A stretch of DNA of 64,000 nt from an uncultured Fibrobacter sp. (GCF_947166265.1 NZ_CAMVDO010000009.1:55118-119117), one strand, 5' to 3'. Shown: positions 16,158-25,391, numbered from the stretch's first letter. Numbers and translations are program-made. Notes: a model not told the origin generated them from the letters alone.

Positions 16158-17871
16158 GCAAGAAATCGCAGAAGCGCTCGCCGCCACCGGTTCCTTCGAA
16201 AAGGAAGCCGCCCTCAAGCTTATCTCCGTGCCGCCTGATACCACGCACGGCAACTTCACCATTCCGTGCTTTTCGCTCGCGAAGGTGATGCGCAAGGCCC
16301 CGAAGATGATTGCCGAAGACTTGGCCGCACAGGTGAAGCTTCCGGCAGGTCTTTCGAAGGTCGAAGCCGTGAACGGTTACCTGAACTTCTTTATCGACCG
16401 CGGATTCCTCGCGAAGTCGACTCTCGAAGAAATTGCCGCGAAGGGTTTGGAATATGGTCACGCCGCATCGAACGGGAAGGTCGTCTGCATCGACTTCAGC
16501 TCCCCGAACATCGGTAAGGAACTGGCCTTCCACCACCTGCGTTCGACGATGATCGGCAATTCCCTCTCCCGCATCTACAAGGCCGCGGGCTACAAGGTGG
16601 AACGCATCAACCACCTCGGCGACTGGGGTACCGCTTTCGGCAAGCTCATCGTGATGTACCTCCGCGAAAATCGCCCCACCGACGACGCCACGCTCGATAG
16701 CCTGACCGTGAAGGAACTCAACATCCTTTACGCAGCCTTCTCCAAGGCATCTAAGGAAGAGCCGAGCCTCGAAGACGAAGCGCGCGCCGCATTCACCAAG
16801 CTCGAACAGGGCGACGAATTCTACCGCAAGCTTTGGACAGCTTTCCGCGCCGCAACGCTCAAGGAACTCATGCGCATCTACGACATGATGGGCGTGGGCT
16901 TTGACCACTACACCGGCGAATCCTTCTTCGAAGACAAGATTCCGGCCATTCTCGACGAACTCCGCGAAAAGAACCTGATGGTGAAGAGCCAGGATCTGGA
17001 CGTGGTGATGCTGGACGAATTCGACCTGAACCCTTGCCTGATCCGCAAGAGCGACGGTTCTACCTTGTACGCCACCCGCGACCTCGCCGCCGCTTGCTAC
17101 CGCAAGAAGGAATACAACTTCGACAAGTGCCTTTACGTGGTGGACCTCGGACAGGCGCTCCACTTCAAGCAGGTGTTCCACGTTTTGAAGAAGATGGGCC
17201 GCGAATGGTACAAGGACATGTACCACATTCCGTTCGGCGTGATCCTGCAGCTGGTCGACGGCAAGTGGGAAAAGGGCAAGACCCGTACGGGTACCGCAAG
17301 CCTGCTTCGCGACGTGATTGAAGCCGCCCAGAAGAAGATTCTCGAATTCATCGACGCGAAGAATCCGGAACTCGAAAACAAGGAACTTATCGCTCGCCAG
17401 ATCGGTATTTCCGCGCTCACCTTCAACGACTTGAAGAACAGCCGCCTGAAGGACGTGCGTTTCGATTGGGATGCCGTAATGAGCTTCGAAGGCGATACGG
17501 GTCCGTACGTGCAGAACGCCCATGTGCGCCTCTGCAGCATTATGCGCAAGGCCGGCATTGAACGCGCGGACCTCGCCGCCGCAATCAAGGACGTGAACTT
17601 TGCCGAACTCGGCGACGATGCCGCTTACAGCCTCATCAACATCCTGTCGAAGAAAGGCAAGAAAATTCTGGATGCCGTCGCCGGTGACGAACCAAGCGTT
17701 CTCGCCCAGTACGCCCTCGAAATCGCAGAAGCCGCGCACAAGTTCATCCACGAAGACCGCGTGCTCGGTTCTGCCGAAGAAAAGTCCCGCCTGTTCTTGG
17801 TTCAGGCCACGCAGATTGTGCTCGAAAACGTGCTTGATTTGCTCGGACTCTTCCCCATCCGCCAGATGTAG
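16144..17871 (+). CDS. argS: arginyl-tRNA synthetase
   Basis: 575 residues, normal length. N-terminal Add1 domain, then the class I HIGH-type signature in FSSPNIGKELAFHHLRSTMIG and RINHLGDWGTAFGKL. The catalytic core includes YATRDLAAACYR. A C-terminal DALR anticodon-binding domain has YVQNAHVRLCSIMRKAG. It charges tRNA-Arg with arginine. Strong codon bias produces long antisense open frames over the gene that I regard as artefacts. The transcript probably ends at the terminator at 17952. Confidence 0.95.
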   Translation: MNSFEQEIAEALAATGSFEKEAALKLISVPPDTTHGNFTIPCFSLAKVMRKAPKMIAEDLAAQVKLPAGLSKVEAVNGYLNFFIDRGFLAKSTLEEIAAKGLEYGHAASNGKVVCIDFSSPNIGKELAFHHLRSTMIGNSLSRIYKAAGYKVERINHLGDWGTAFGKLIVMYLRENRPTDDATLDSLTVKELNILYAAFSKASKEEPSLEDEARAAFTKLEQGDEFYRKLWTAFRAATLKELMRIYDMMGVGFDHYTGESFFEDKIPAILDELREKNLMVKSQDLDVVMLDEFDLNPCLIRKSDGSTLYATRDLAAACYRKKEYNFDKCLYVVDLGQALHFKQVFHVLKKMGREWYKDMYHIPFGVILQLVDGKWEKGKTRTGTASLLRDVIEAAQKKILEFIDAKNPELENKELIARQIGISALTFNDLKNSRLKDVRFDWDAVMSFEGDTGPYVQNAHVRLCSIMRKAGIERADLAAAIKDVNFAELGDDAAYSLINILSKKGKKILDAVAGDEPSVLAQYALEIAEAAHKFIHEDRVLGSAEEKSRLFLVQATQIVLENVLDLLGLFPIRQM

Positions 17872-17875
17872 CAGC

Positions 17876-17945
17876 GCAGCTTGTGAGGTATGGGCTCGGG
17901 CCTATGGCCCTTTGGGCTCGCCTTGCAGAGCAAGGCTTTGAGCAA
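17876..17945. repeat. interspersed GC-rich repeat after argS
   Basis: GTGAGGTATGGGCTCGGGCC with short palindromes (GGGCCTATGGCCC, CTTGCAGAGCAAG). It is of the same type as the TGAGGT-rich gaps at 11709, 18001 and 27484. Confidence 0.4.
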
Positions 17946-17951
17946 AAGCAG

Positions 17952-17985
17952 AAAACGAGAGCTTTAAAGCTCTCGTTTTTCATTT
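17952..17985. terminator. bidirectional rho-independent terminator
   Basis: A perfect inverted repeat AAAACGAGAGC/GCTCTCGTTTT flanked by A- and T-rich runs. It serves argS on the plus strand and probably the convergent FISUMP gene on the minus strand. Confidence 0.8.
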
Positions 17986-18000
17986 ATACGTTTCCCAAAG

Positions 18001-18056
18001 CGAGGCGCCCCCATAGCTCAAAGGGAGCCTTGGCGACCGACCTCATACCCCTAAAA
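18001..18056. repeat. interspersed repeat before the FISUMP stop
   Basis: AGCTCAAAGGGAGCCTTGGC followed by GACCGACCTCATACC, an inverted relative of the TGAGGT repeats elsewhere in the window. Confidence 0.4.
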
Positions 18057-19172
18057 CTAATTACCGTTGATGCAGCGGACAGAGTAGGCGTTATTCTTGC
18101 TCGGCACCAGCTGACGAACCATCTGGTCGCTCATACGGCCCATGGCCCAAATCCAGATGGTTTCGTTGCGGCCATTCTGTGCAGACCAGAAGCCTGCGTA
18201 CTCACCCATGTCTTCGTAGCGGACAATGGACTTGCCCACCATCTTGCGGTAACCCGAAGAGAAAATGGAGAAACCGTATTCATCGGTACCGCCACCACCC
18301 TGCCAACCGGTAGTCGCCTTCATCTTGCTTGCAAACTTTTCGCACTTGTCCACGCCTTCGTAGCAGTGAGTCAGACCAACAAGCAAATCCATCCATTCGC
18401 GGTCACGCGGCAGGTGCCAACCTTCGGGGCATGCCTTGCGGGCACCTTCAAGGTCATAGAGGCGACCACCACGGGCGCAGTAGGAGTCCTTGTCTTCGTA
18501 GCACCAAGAGTGGCCTTCCACGTTGTAGTTCACGTTCTGCGCAAACCATTCACGACCTTCGACCTTGATGGTACGGTACACCTGTCCGTCGCGCGGATCG
18601 GTCACCATTCCCGAAACATCGCGCAGAGACGCCCTATGTTCCTGTTCGGCACGGCGGAATTCCACCAGCTTTTCGCGCCTATACTTTTCACGGCCTTCCA
18701 GATTGCTCACCCAGGCTTCCTGAGCCTTGGCGTTTGCAAACTTGATTCTCAGATCACCCACGGCATAGAGTTCATTGCCACAGGCAAGGTCTACACCGGC
18801 GATATTAATGATCAGTTCGTCACCACCAAAGTTGCGAGGCTTGTTGAAGTACGAAATCCATGCTTCCATGGTTTCATTGCACTTTTCGTAAAAATGTTCC
18901 TTTTCAATCTTGTCGGCAGGAACCGTCATATTGCCCGCCACCGAAAATACGAACAAGCTATCGTTCACCTTGAAAGAGACCGGCTGAACTTCCTTATAGT
19001 GCGTGTACTTGCCAAAACGGATATTACCTTCAATCTTTGCCGCGGCGTAATCACCTTCGCCTTCGGCATTGTAGATAGCATCCCATGTTTTTTGGGGAAT
19101 GGCAAAAGCCTGAACGGCAGCCATACCGCAGGCAACAGCAAACAAGGACTTGAGAGAGAGTATGTGTTTCAT
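18057..19172 (-). CDS. FISUMP-domain secreted protein
   Basis: 371 residues from ATG 19172, with GAAGG just upstream. Signal peptide (SLFAVACGMAAVQAFA), then about 170 residues of unknown type. The FISUMP domain follows: DPRDGQVYRTIKVEGREWFA, QNVNYN, SWCYEDKDSYCARGGRLYD, ACPEGWHLPRDREW, and the closing AYSVRCI. The domain, named for Fibrobacter succinogenes, is found in surface or secreted proteins of unknown role. Unlike the array at 38.9-45.0 kb this member has no polyserine linker or lipobox, and its codon use matches the housekeeping genes. Confidence 0.85.
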   Translation of the reverse strand: MKHILSLKSLFAVACGMAAVQAFAIPQKTWDAIYNAEGEGDYAAAKIEGNIRFGKYTHYKEVQPVSFKVNDSLFVFSVAGNMTVPADKIEKEHFYEKCNETMEAWISYFNKPRNFGGDELIINIAGVDLACGNELYAVGDLRIKFANAKAQEAWVSNLEGREKYRREKLVEFRRAEQEHRASLRDVSGMVTDPRDGQVYRTIKVEGREWFAQNVNYNVEGHSWCYEDKDSYCARGGRLYDLEGARKACPEGWHLPRDREWMDLLVGLTHCYEGVDKCEKFASKMKATTGWQGGGGTDEYGFSIFSSGYRKMVGKSIVRYEDMGEYAGFWSAQNGRNETIWIWAMGRMSDQMVRQLVPSKNNAYSVRCINGN

Positions 19173-19264
19173 TTTTCCTTCTCGAAAAAAAATTTGCACT
19201 TTAAAAGTAGAATTTTTTATCTTGGACGCAGGCAGAAGGCTCTGCGTTTTTATAATTTTGGGCT

Positions 19265-20110
19265 ATGGCTATTACTCGTTACATTTTGCAGATTCATTGC
19301 CCCGACCAGAAGGGACTTATTGCCGGAACCACTCAAGTACTCGCCAAGGCTGGCGCAAACATCGTGGACTTGCAGCAACATACGGCAAAGGACATCGAAA
19401 CATTTTTCCTGAGGGCCGTTTTTGAAGCCGATTCCGAAAATATCGAGGAAGTCCGTAAACACTTGGAAACACTCGAAGGTCACCTTCAGCTGAACTGGAA
19501 ACTGTTCGACACCACCAAAATCGAACGTGTCGCCATTTTTGTCTCCAAGACCGACCACTGCCTTTATGACCTTTTGCTCAAGAGACGCGACGGAGACCTC
19601 CCCTGCGAGTTCAGTTGCATTGTCGGTAACCACCCCGATCTGGGCCCCGTCGGCGGCACCTTCGGCGTACCGTTCTACTACGTACCGAGCAATCCGGACA
19701 AGAGCATTCCCGAAAACCGTTTCCGCGAAATCATCGCCGAAACAAAGACCGACACGGTGGTACTTGCCCGCTACATGCAGATTCTGAGCGAAGCCTTTAC
19801 CGAGGAATTCAAGTACAGAATCATCAACATCCACCACGGATTCCTGCCCGCATTCAAGGGAGCTAAGCCCTACCACCAGGCATGGCACAAGGGCGTAAAG
19901 ATTATCGGTGCCACGGCGCACTTCGCCACCGAAGACCTGGACCAGGGGCCCATCATCTGTCAGGACATTCAGCGCGTGCCCGAAACGGCAAGTATCGAAG
20001 ACCTGGTAGAACTCGGCAAGGATATCGAAAAGCGCACCCTATCTGCCGCCCTCAAGCTCTGGCTCGAACACCGCGTATTCGTTTACGCCGGAAGAACATT
20101 TATCCTATAG
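19265..20110 (+). CDS. purU: formyltetrahydrofolate deformylase
   Basis: 281 residues. N-terminal ACT domain (LQIHCPDQKGLIAGTTQVLA), then a formyl-hydrolase domain with catalytic IINIHHGFLPAFKGAKPYHQ and ATAHFATEDLDQGPII (the Asn, His, Asp triad). It splits 10-formyl-THF into formate and THF, balancing one-carbon pools and supplying formate to PurT in some bacteria. The downstream membrane-protein gene starts 8 bases after its stop, so the two may be cotranscribed. Confidence 0.95.
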   Translation: MAITRYILQIHCPDQKGLIAGTTQVLAKAGANIVDLQQHTAKDIETFFLRAVFEADSENIEEVRKHLETLEGHLQLNWKLFDTTKIERVAIFVSKTDHCLYDLLLKRRDGDLPCEFSCIVGNHPDLGPVGGTFGVPFYYVPSNPDKSIPENRFREIIAETKTDTVVLARYMQILSEAFTEEFKYRIINIHHGFLPAFKGAKPYHQAWHKGVKIIGATAHFATEDLDQGPIICQDIQRVPETASIEDLVELGKDIEKRTLSAALKLWLEHRVFVYAGRTFIL

Positions 20111-20118
20111 GAGACAAC

Positions 20119-20667
20119 ATGTCCGAAGAACTGAACAACCAGAATAACGCGGAACCGCAGCTCGACGCCCCGGTGAGCGAGGCTCCCGCAGCGGAAGCAC
20201 AGCCCGCAGCCGAAACACCGACGGCCCCCGTAGAACCCGCTACAACCGAACCCGCAGAAGCCGCTCCGGCAACAGAGCCCTCAACATATTCGCAGCCGCA
20301 GACTTCCGCCACGCAACCTCAGGTGATTGTTCAACGCGAACGCGGCTTTGCCCATTACGTGGGTTTTGCCCTTCTCTGCGTCCTCTGCATCGCGTTCTTC
20401 TTTATGCCGGGCATCGCACTTACATTTGCAATCAGCCTTATTCCGGGGATTTCGCTCGGCGCCATCGCGGCCTGGACCTTCAGCGCCATCTTCAGCGTCA
20501 TTGCCTGGGTCATCTTCAAGTTGAAAATCAAGGGCGTCAAGAAATCGTTCTACTTCTACATCGGACTGTGCGTACTGATAACCATCCTCCTGGTGGTCAT
20601 AGAGATCCTCACCGAAGAAACGAACGTCTTCTCGAAGATCTTCAGCCTCCTCTGCGGAGCGAACTAA
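20119..20667 (+). CDS. hypothetical membrane protein with Ala/Pro/Glu-rich N-terminus
   Basis: 182 residues from ATG 20119 (GGAGA upstream). Residues 5-70 are low-complexity and rich in Ala, Pro, Glu and Thr. About 110 residues with three to four hydrophobic helices follow (YVGFALLCVLCIAFFFMPGI, LGAIAAWTFSAIFSVIAWVI, YIGLCVLITILLVVIEIL). A tail-heavy inner-membrane protein of unknown function. It sits between purU and pyrE on the same strand with short gaps. Confidence 0.6.
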   Translation: MSEELNNQNNAEPQLDAPVSEAPAAEAQPAAETPTAPVEPATTEPAEAAPATEPSTYSQPQTSATQPQVIVQRERGFAHYVGFALLCVLCIAFFFMPGIALTFAISLIPGISLGAIAAWTFSAIFSVIAWVIFKLKIKGVKKSFYFYIGLCVLITILLVVIEILTEETNVFSKIFSLLCGAN

Positions 20668-20709
20668 CACCTAAGTTCTACCCACTTTCAACTACTTTCT
20701 ACTGATACT

Positions 20710-21381
20710 ATGAAAATCAAAGACCAGTTTGTCCATTTTCTTGTCGAAGCCGGCGCCCTCAAGTTCGGCTCCTTTGTGACCAAGAGCGGTCGCGAAACCC
20801 CGTACTTCATCAACACGGGTGAATTCCGTACAGGCGCCACCCTCTCGAAGCTTGCCGAATACTATGCAAACGCCTACATGGTACATTTTGACGGCAAGGC
20901 CCAGAACCTTTACGGACCGGCCTACAAGGGCATTCCGCTGTGCGCCGCCACCGCTATGAAGCTTTCCGACATCTACAACCAGAACCTCACCTTCACCTAC
21001 AACCGCAAGGAAGCGAAGGACCACGGCGAAGGCGGCATGCTTGTCGGCTACAAGTACGCCGAGAAGACGAACGTCGTGATTATCGAAGACGTGATTACCG
21101 CGGGCACCAGCGTGAACGAGACGATGCAGGCACTTTCGAAGATCGAAAACGCAAACGTTGTCGGCCTCCTGATTTCGGTAGACCGCAAGGAAAAGCTCGA
21201 AAACGGCAAGTCCGCCCTTCAGACCGTGCAGGACGAATACGGCATCGAAGCCCACTCCATCGTGAACATTAACGACATCATCGCGTTCCTCGAAAGCGAA
21301 GAAAATCGCAAGAAGATCAACGCTCCCGAAGGAATCCTCGACAAGGTGTACGCCTACCGTGAAAAGTGGGGCGCACCGTAA
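20710..21381 (+). CDS. pyrE: orotate phosphoribosyltransferase
   Basis: 223 residues. The PRPP-binding loop is VVIIEDVITAGTSVNETMQ. KSGRETPYFINTGEF near residue 25 and YGPAYKGIPLCAATAMKL are the substrate-binding segments. It converts orotate and PRPP to OMP, the fifth step of pyrimidine synthesis. No other pyr genes lie nearby. It is followed after 15 bases by a lipoprotein gene with a GTG start, perhaps in the same transcript. Confidence 0.95.
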   Translation: MKIKDQFVHFLVEAGALKFGSFVTKSGRETPYFINTGEFRTGATLSKLAEYYANAYMVHFDGKAQNLYGPAYKGIPLCAATAMKLSDIYNQNLTFTYNRKEAKDHGEGGMLVGYKYAEKTNVVIIEDVITAGTSVNETMQALSKIENANVVGLLISVDRKEKLENGKSALQTVQDEYGIEAHSIVNINDIIAFLESEENRKKINAPEGILDKVYAYREKWGAP

Positions 21382-21396
21382 GTTCGTGAGAAATTC

Positions 21397-22083
21397 GTGA
21401 AGTTTCGCCTTTGCACATTGCTTGTATTATTGGCGCTACTCTTTTCGGGTTGCGCCGATTCTTACCATTGGTCCGCAAAACATCCGGACTACAAGCAGGC
21501 CCCCTATGGCGAACTCACGATAACAGGGCTCCAAAAGGCATTCGTTCTCACGCGCACCAAGTGGTTTGCGAACCGCCTCGACTTCGGCGACAGCACACAG
21601 ATCAAGGCAACGGAGTTCTGCGCCAAAGCCATGGAGCAGGTATTCCGTGGCGGCTACGCGAAAATCGTCGTGTTGCCGGATTCCGTTCTCGACAACGCTC
21701 CCGAAGAAAGCCAAAAACTAGATGACCGCATTTTCATGAAGGGAAAGCTCCCCGAACAGGGCGTTACCATTGTCGGGCCCGACGGAAACATTCCCGTTCA
21801 GATTCTCTTGCTCCACGAAGTCATCATAGGCACCGACCTCAAGCGCGAAAGCTTCTTCGATTACGCCCTGATTCACAATGAACTCGAAGACAAGCGCGAA
21901 GTCCAGAACATCAGCGCCATCGTATCTTATACGCTTTGGGACAACGTTAAGCAGCGTCCGCTATTCAGCGCCGTTGACGAAATTCAGCATCCGGTGGCGA
22001 CACTTACGCTAGCAGACCTTGAACAACTGATGCGCCAAAGTGTTGAACAAATCCGCAAGAACCTGTACACGGGGGCGAACTGA
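21397..22083 (+). CDS. hypothetical lipoprotein
   Basis: 228 residues from a GTG at 21397. Lipoprotein signal KFRLCTLLVLLALLFSGC. The mature part begins with an aromatic-rich segment, then a mixed alpha/beta region (ATEFCAKAMEQVFRGGYAKI, VQILLLHEVIIGTDLKRES, NISAIVSYTLWDN). The general plan resembles small lipoproteins that act in envelope assembly, but no family is recognised. The stop overlaps the next start (TGATG), so it is translationally coupled to the secreted protein that follows; the two probably work together. Confidence 0.6.
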   Translation: MKFRLCTLLVLLALLFSGCADSYHWSAKHPDYKQAPYGELTITGLQKAFVLTRTKWFANRLDFGDSTQIKATEFCAKAMEQVFRGGYAKIVVLPDSVLDNAPEESQKLDDRIFMKGKLPEQGVTIVGPDGNIPVQILLLHEVIIGTDLKRESFFDYALIHNELEDKREVQNISAIVSYTLWDNVKQRPLFSAVDEIQHPVATLTLADLEQLMRQSVEQIRKNLYTGAN

Positions 22084-23369
22084 TGAAACATTTCGCCCTA
22101 GTCGTATTCACCCTTGTTTTGGCAGTACAAGCCCTGGTCGCCAATGTGGCGCACGCCAAGGAAATCTATTTCGATTCCAAATGGACCCTGTGGCAAAATG
22201 CGGATATTCTCATCTGGACTCCCGACAAGGAACCGCCTATTGACCCCAAGGAATTCTGCCTGTCGCTTCGCCGCTACAACTCGGGAATCGGCGAACCCAA
22301 GTGCAGACTATTCGGTGAATGGGGACGCGATTCGGTCGCCATGCGTTACGCCACCTGGCTCTCGAACAACATGGAACAGGGACTCGACGCCCATTACCTC
22401 AAGGCACGTCACCCCGCCATGATGACAAAGATTCAGTCCGTCGAAGACAAGATCGTGCTCTTTGTTGCAGACAAGGGAAACGTTCTACAGATAGCCATTT
22501 TCGACGAGACCTCGCTAGAGCCAAAATCGGCAGGCACCGTTGCCAAGAAAGCTGATAAGATTGCCATGGGCGACGAAATTGCAGACGCCTTTTTTGATAG
22601 GCACACCACGCGCCGCTTGTCCAAAGAAGAGCGACTCAAAAGGGAATCCGAGCCCGACGACCTCTACAAGGAAACACCCACATTCAGGTCTTGGGCAGGT
22701 ATCTCGGCAGGATATGCGCAAGCGCAAGTTCCATTTACGCCTTACAGCTGGTACAAGCGCCACATCCGTAGCCGCGTCGGGAACTACCGCGTCACCCGCG
22801 ATTCCGTAAGCCTTTGGAACTTCATGGACGATTCTACGCCTTTATTTACTTTGTACGCAGGCGGAATCTGGTTTGGCTTTATCGGAGGAGAAATTTTCTA
22901 CCGCTATTCCAACCACGCCGTCAAAACCGACGACCGAGACTCCGTTTACGAAGAACTGGACCATTGGAATTTCGCCCAGCACGAAATTGGCATGAATGTC
23001 ATGTTCGCAAGAACATTTAGCCCCCTGAAATGGCTTGACCTTCATCTGTTCGCCTTCATCGGATTCCAATACAGTTTCTATTCCGAAGATATCGAGCTCA
23101 AGGACAGTGACGACAAGCCTTCCATTGAATACGAGACAAGGTTCAAGACCGAAGACCCGTACAAAGGCGCCCTCCTTGGATTCGGCACGCAATGCGTCTT
23201 CTTACAACATTACGGCTTAAGCGTGCGCACCGGCATTTCGAGCCGCGGCAAGGACGTTTACGTAGAGCCCTCGCCCGAAGCGGCCTCCGAGCCCACCACT
23301 ATCGGCACAAGCACCGTCGACTGGTTCATAAGTGTCGGACTGGAATACCATTGGACTCCGTTTAAGTAA
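22083..23369 (+). CDS. hypothetical exported protein, probable outer-membrane barrel at the C-terminus
   Basis: 428 residues. Signal peptide (FTLVLAVQALVANVAHAK), a globular part of about 200 residues, then a C-terminal half of alternating strands with tyrosine and glycine (LFTLYAGGIWFGFIGGEIFY, LDLHLFAFIGFQYSFYSED, YGLSVRTGISSRG, STVDWFISVGLEYHW). It is coupled to the upstream lipoprotein by a 1-base overlap. I infer an outer-membrane protein with a lipoprotein partner. No homologous family is recognised. Confidence 0.55.
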   Translation: MKHFALVVFTLVLAVQALVANVAHAKEIYFDSKWTLWQNADILIWTPDKEPPIDPKEFCLSLRRYNSGIGEPKCRLFGEWGRDSVAMRYATWLSNNMEQGLDAHYLKARHPAMMTKIQSVEDKIVLFVADKGNVLQIAIFDETSLEPKSAGTVAKKADKIAMGDEIADAFFDRHTTRRLSKEERLKRESEPDDLYKETPTFRSWAGISAGYAQAQVPFTPYSWYKRHIRSRVGNYRVTRDSVSLWNFMDDSTPLFTLYAGGIWFGFIGGEIFYRYSNHAVKTDDRDSVYEELDHWNFAQHEIGMNVMFARTFSPLKWLDLHLFAFIGFQYSFYSEDIELKDSDDKPSIEYETRFKTEDPYKGALLGFGTQCVFLQHYGLSVRTGISSRGKDVYVEPSPEAASEPTTIGTSTVDWFISVGLEYHWTPFK

Positions 23370-23771
23370 GATTTTCAAAAAAAATAAAATGGGGGAAGAG
23401 TCCCCCTAGCTCTAGCCACAGCTCAGCCTGCTCCGCACGCTCACATGGCCTCGGGCTTCGCCCGACGAATGTTCGCTTAGCGGCCAGTCTTTCGCAGTGT
23501 CTGCCGCTACCCCCACTGCGGGGGCACCCCGCAACACCCCAATTCAGTAATAAAATGAGATAAACTCAAAACAAGTTCATTCCAACTTGGAATATATTAA
23601 ATCCGCAAAATTCATTAAAAACAGGCATTTTTCACATTCAACAGAAATTTTTATTCCAAGCCTTATTCACAGGGCGAGTTTTTAAATTATTTTTACAGTG
23701 ACATAATTTTAGAGTTCGCTCTTATTCTTGTAGTTGAAAAACGACCAAATTTTCAACAGATGGAGGCTATC
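23370..23771. other. 400-base gap with a repeat and a hairpin, no gene
   Basis: The first 170 bases are GC-rich repeat; the rest is AT-rich and should contain the promoter of the downstream lipoprotein gene. A perfect 8-bp hairpin GTTGAAAA/TTTTCAAC lies at 23733-23757, just before the GGAGG ribosome-binding site at 23762. Confidence 0.5.
23390..23545. repeat. GC-rich intergenic repeat block
   Basis: GGGGGAAGAGTCCCCC, then GTGTCTGCCGCTACCCCCAC and a palindrome around CCCCACTGCGGGGG. The second part matches the reverse complement of the element upstream of miaB. Confidence 0.45.
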
Positions 23772-25217
23772 ATGGCAAACAGAACCATAGAACGGATATA
23801 TCTTAAGTTTTTTCTTACCTTCGTCTCAATTTCTATAGTCTTTGTTTTGAACGCTTGTTCCAGCCAAGATGAAAGCAATAATATCACGGGCGTGACTGCG
23901 AATGAACCGAATACAGCGGTTAATACAGATTCAATTGCCAACGCTATCAAAGACGAAGTAATAAAATCCACTAAGGATAGTCTAAATAAAGCATCTAATG
24001 CAGATTCTGCTTCTAAATCGAACGAACAGAACACAGCTGTCAACATTGATTCGATTGCCAACGCAATCAAGGATGACGTAAAAAAGTCAATTAAAGATAG
24101 TATTAACGCCTCCCATACCGGAAATGCAGAAAACAACCAAAGTGTTACAAATACGTTGATTGCAAGAGCAGAAGGTTTTGAAATAGAGGGTGTTGAAAAT
24201 ATCTATGGAGCTTTCGCAAATCATTACGCTGTAATGTATAAAGATTTCACTTTTCCTGACGATAATGGAGACTCTGTCACCATTCAAACGCCTTTTCCGA
24301 TTGTCATTACCAACACTTGTAAAGATACAACTCCATGCAATCAAAAAAAAATAATGGTAAAAACATGGATTCCAAGCTTTGCAGATACAGCAACCATTAC
24401 AGGTATTGTTCCACCAAACGATTCAATAATTCTTTCTCCAAATTTAATATTCAACGATAATGCATTGATTTCACTTACTTCAGCAAAGAAAGTCAATCGT
24501 GAAGTTAAAGTTTTTGCTCTTGAGAAAGACAGTCAAATATTATTTCATTCGGAATCCAGACCAACAACAATACACCCGATGCAAGTTTTCGGATTAGAGT
24601 CTCTATTTCAGGTTTATCCCAATACTCAATACCTTTTATATGGAGTTTGGGTTACCCCTATGGCAGATTCCATAATAAATATTGTCAATGAAGTTGCACA
24701 AAAACTTCCAAACAAAGAAATTCTCGTTTATCAAATATACGCTATTGACACATCGTTAAGCAATAGTACCTACCGTGTAACAAAAGCTATTTTTGAAGTT
24801 CTTCAATCGCGACATATCAAATATGTTGAAAGCACTGGTGCCGGTAGCATAGGTCAAAGAATCAATTATCCTGTAGAAACTCTTCGAAAAAAACAGGGTA
24901 TATGTATTGAGACAGCAGTTCTGTTCGCCTCAGTTTTGGAAAATCTTGGATATTTTACATCACTTATGTTTATTCCTGGCCATGCATTCGTTGGTTGGCT
25001 CAAGGAACCCAAAGACAATCCTGTATATGAAGATTTCGAAGTCATAGAAACAACAATGATTGGTAATGAAAAAGCAACTTACTACGACGCTAGAATTGCA
25101 GGAATCAATAAATATTACGATCCATTAGGCGATGGAAGCTACAATACAGATTTCGTCATTAACATACCAATCTATATCCTTCGAGACTACGGTATCAACC
25201 CGAACAACATTCCCTAA
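23772..25217 (+). CDS. lipoprotein with transglutaminase-like C-terminal domain
   Basis: 481 residues from ATG 23772, which has GGAGG 5 bases upstream. Lipobox VLNACSS near residue 27. Residues 40-110 contain two copies of a helical repeat, TAVNTDSIANAIKDEVIKS and TAVNIDSIANAIKDDVKKS. A central beta-rich region follows. The C-terminal 150 residues look like a transglutaminase-type cysteine peptidase: GICIETAVLFASVLENLGYF holds the likely catalytic Cys, and FIPGHAFVGWL the His; the acidic partner may be in YEDFEVIETT. It is strongly AT-rich compared with its neighbours, suggesting acquisition. Surface or periplasmic action on peptides is inferred. Confidence 0.65.
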   Translation: MANRTIERIYLKFFLTFVSISIVFVLNACSSQDESNNITGVTANEPNTAVNTDSIANAIKDEVIKSTKDSLNKASNADSASKSNEQNTAVNIDSIANAIKDDVKKSIKDSINASHTGNAENNQSVTNTLIARAEGFEIEGVENIYGAFANHYAVMYKDFTFPDDNGDSVTIQTPFPIVITNTCKDTTPCNQKKIMVKTWIPSFADTATITGIVPPNDSIILSPNLIFNDNALISLTSAKKVNREVKVFALEKDSQILFHSESRPTTIHPMQVFGLESLFQVYPNTQYLLYGVWVTPMADSIINIVNEVAQKLPNKEILVYQIYAIDTSLSNSTYRVTKAIFEVLQSRHIKYVESTGAGSIGQRINYPVETLRKKQGICIETAVLFASVLENLGYFTSLMFIPGHAFVGWLKEPKDNPVYEDFEVIETTMIGNEKATYYDARIAGINKYYDPLGDGSYNTDFVINIPIYILRDYGINPNNIP

Positions 25218-25236
25218 AAATCTCGACCTTTTGATC

Positions 25237-25272
25237 ACCGATTAATCGGTGATTAATCACTGATTAATCGGT
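25237..25272. repeat. nested AT-rich palindromes
   Basis: CACCGATTAATCGGTG followed by ATTAAT and CACTGATTAATCGGT; the core ACCGATTAATCGGT is a perfect 14-base palindrome used nearly twice. It may act as a terminator for the upstream gene or as an operator. Confidence 0.45.
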
Positions 25273-25391
25273 ATCTATTCTTTTACTATGGCGATTTTAG
25301 TTCAAAATCGCCATTTTTTTCTTTGGCACATTCTTTGCATATTGCCTTTGAACCAACATTTTATTATATTCAACAATGGAGACGAACGAAT

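Noticed and set aside
15934..17751. 605-codon open frame on the minus strand across argS
   Set aside because: It lies fully antisense to a clear argS and comes from strong GC-type codon bias; no start signal and no family pattern.
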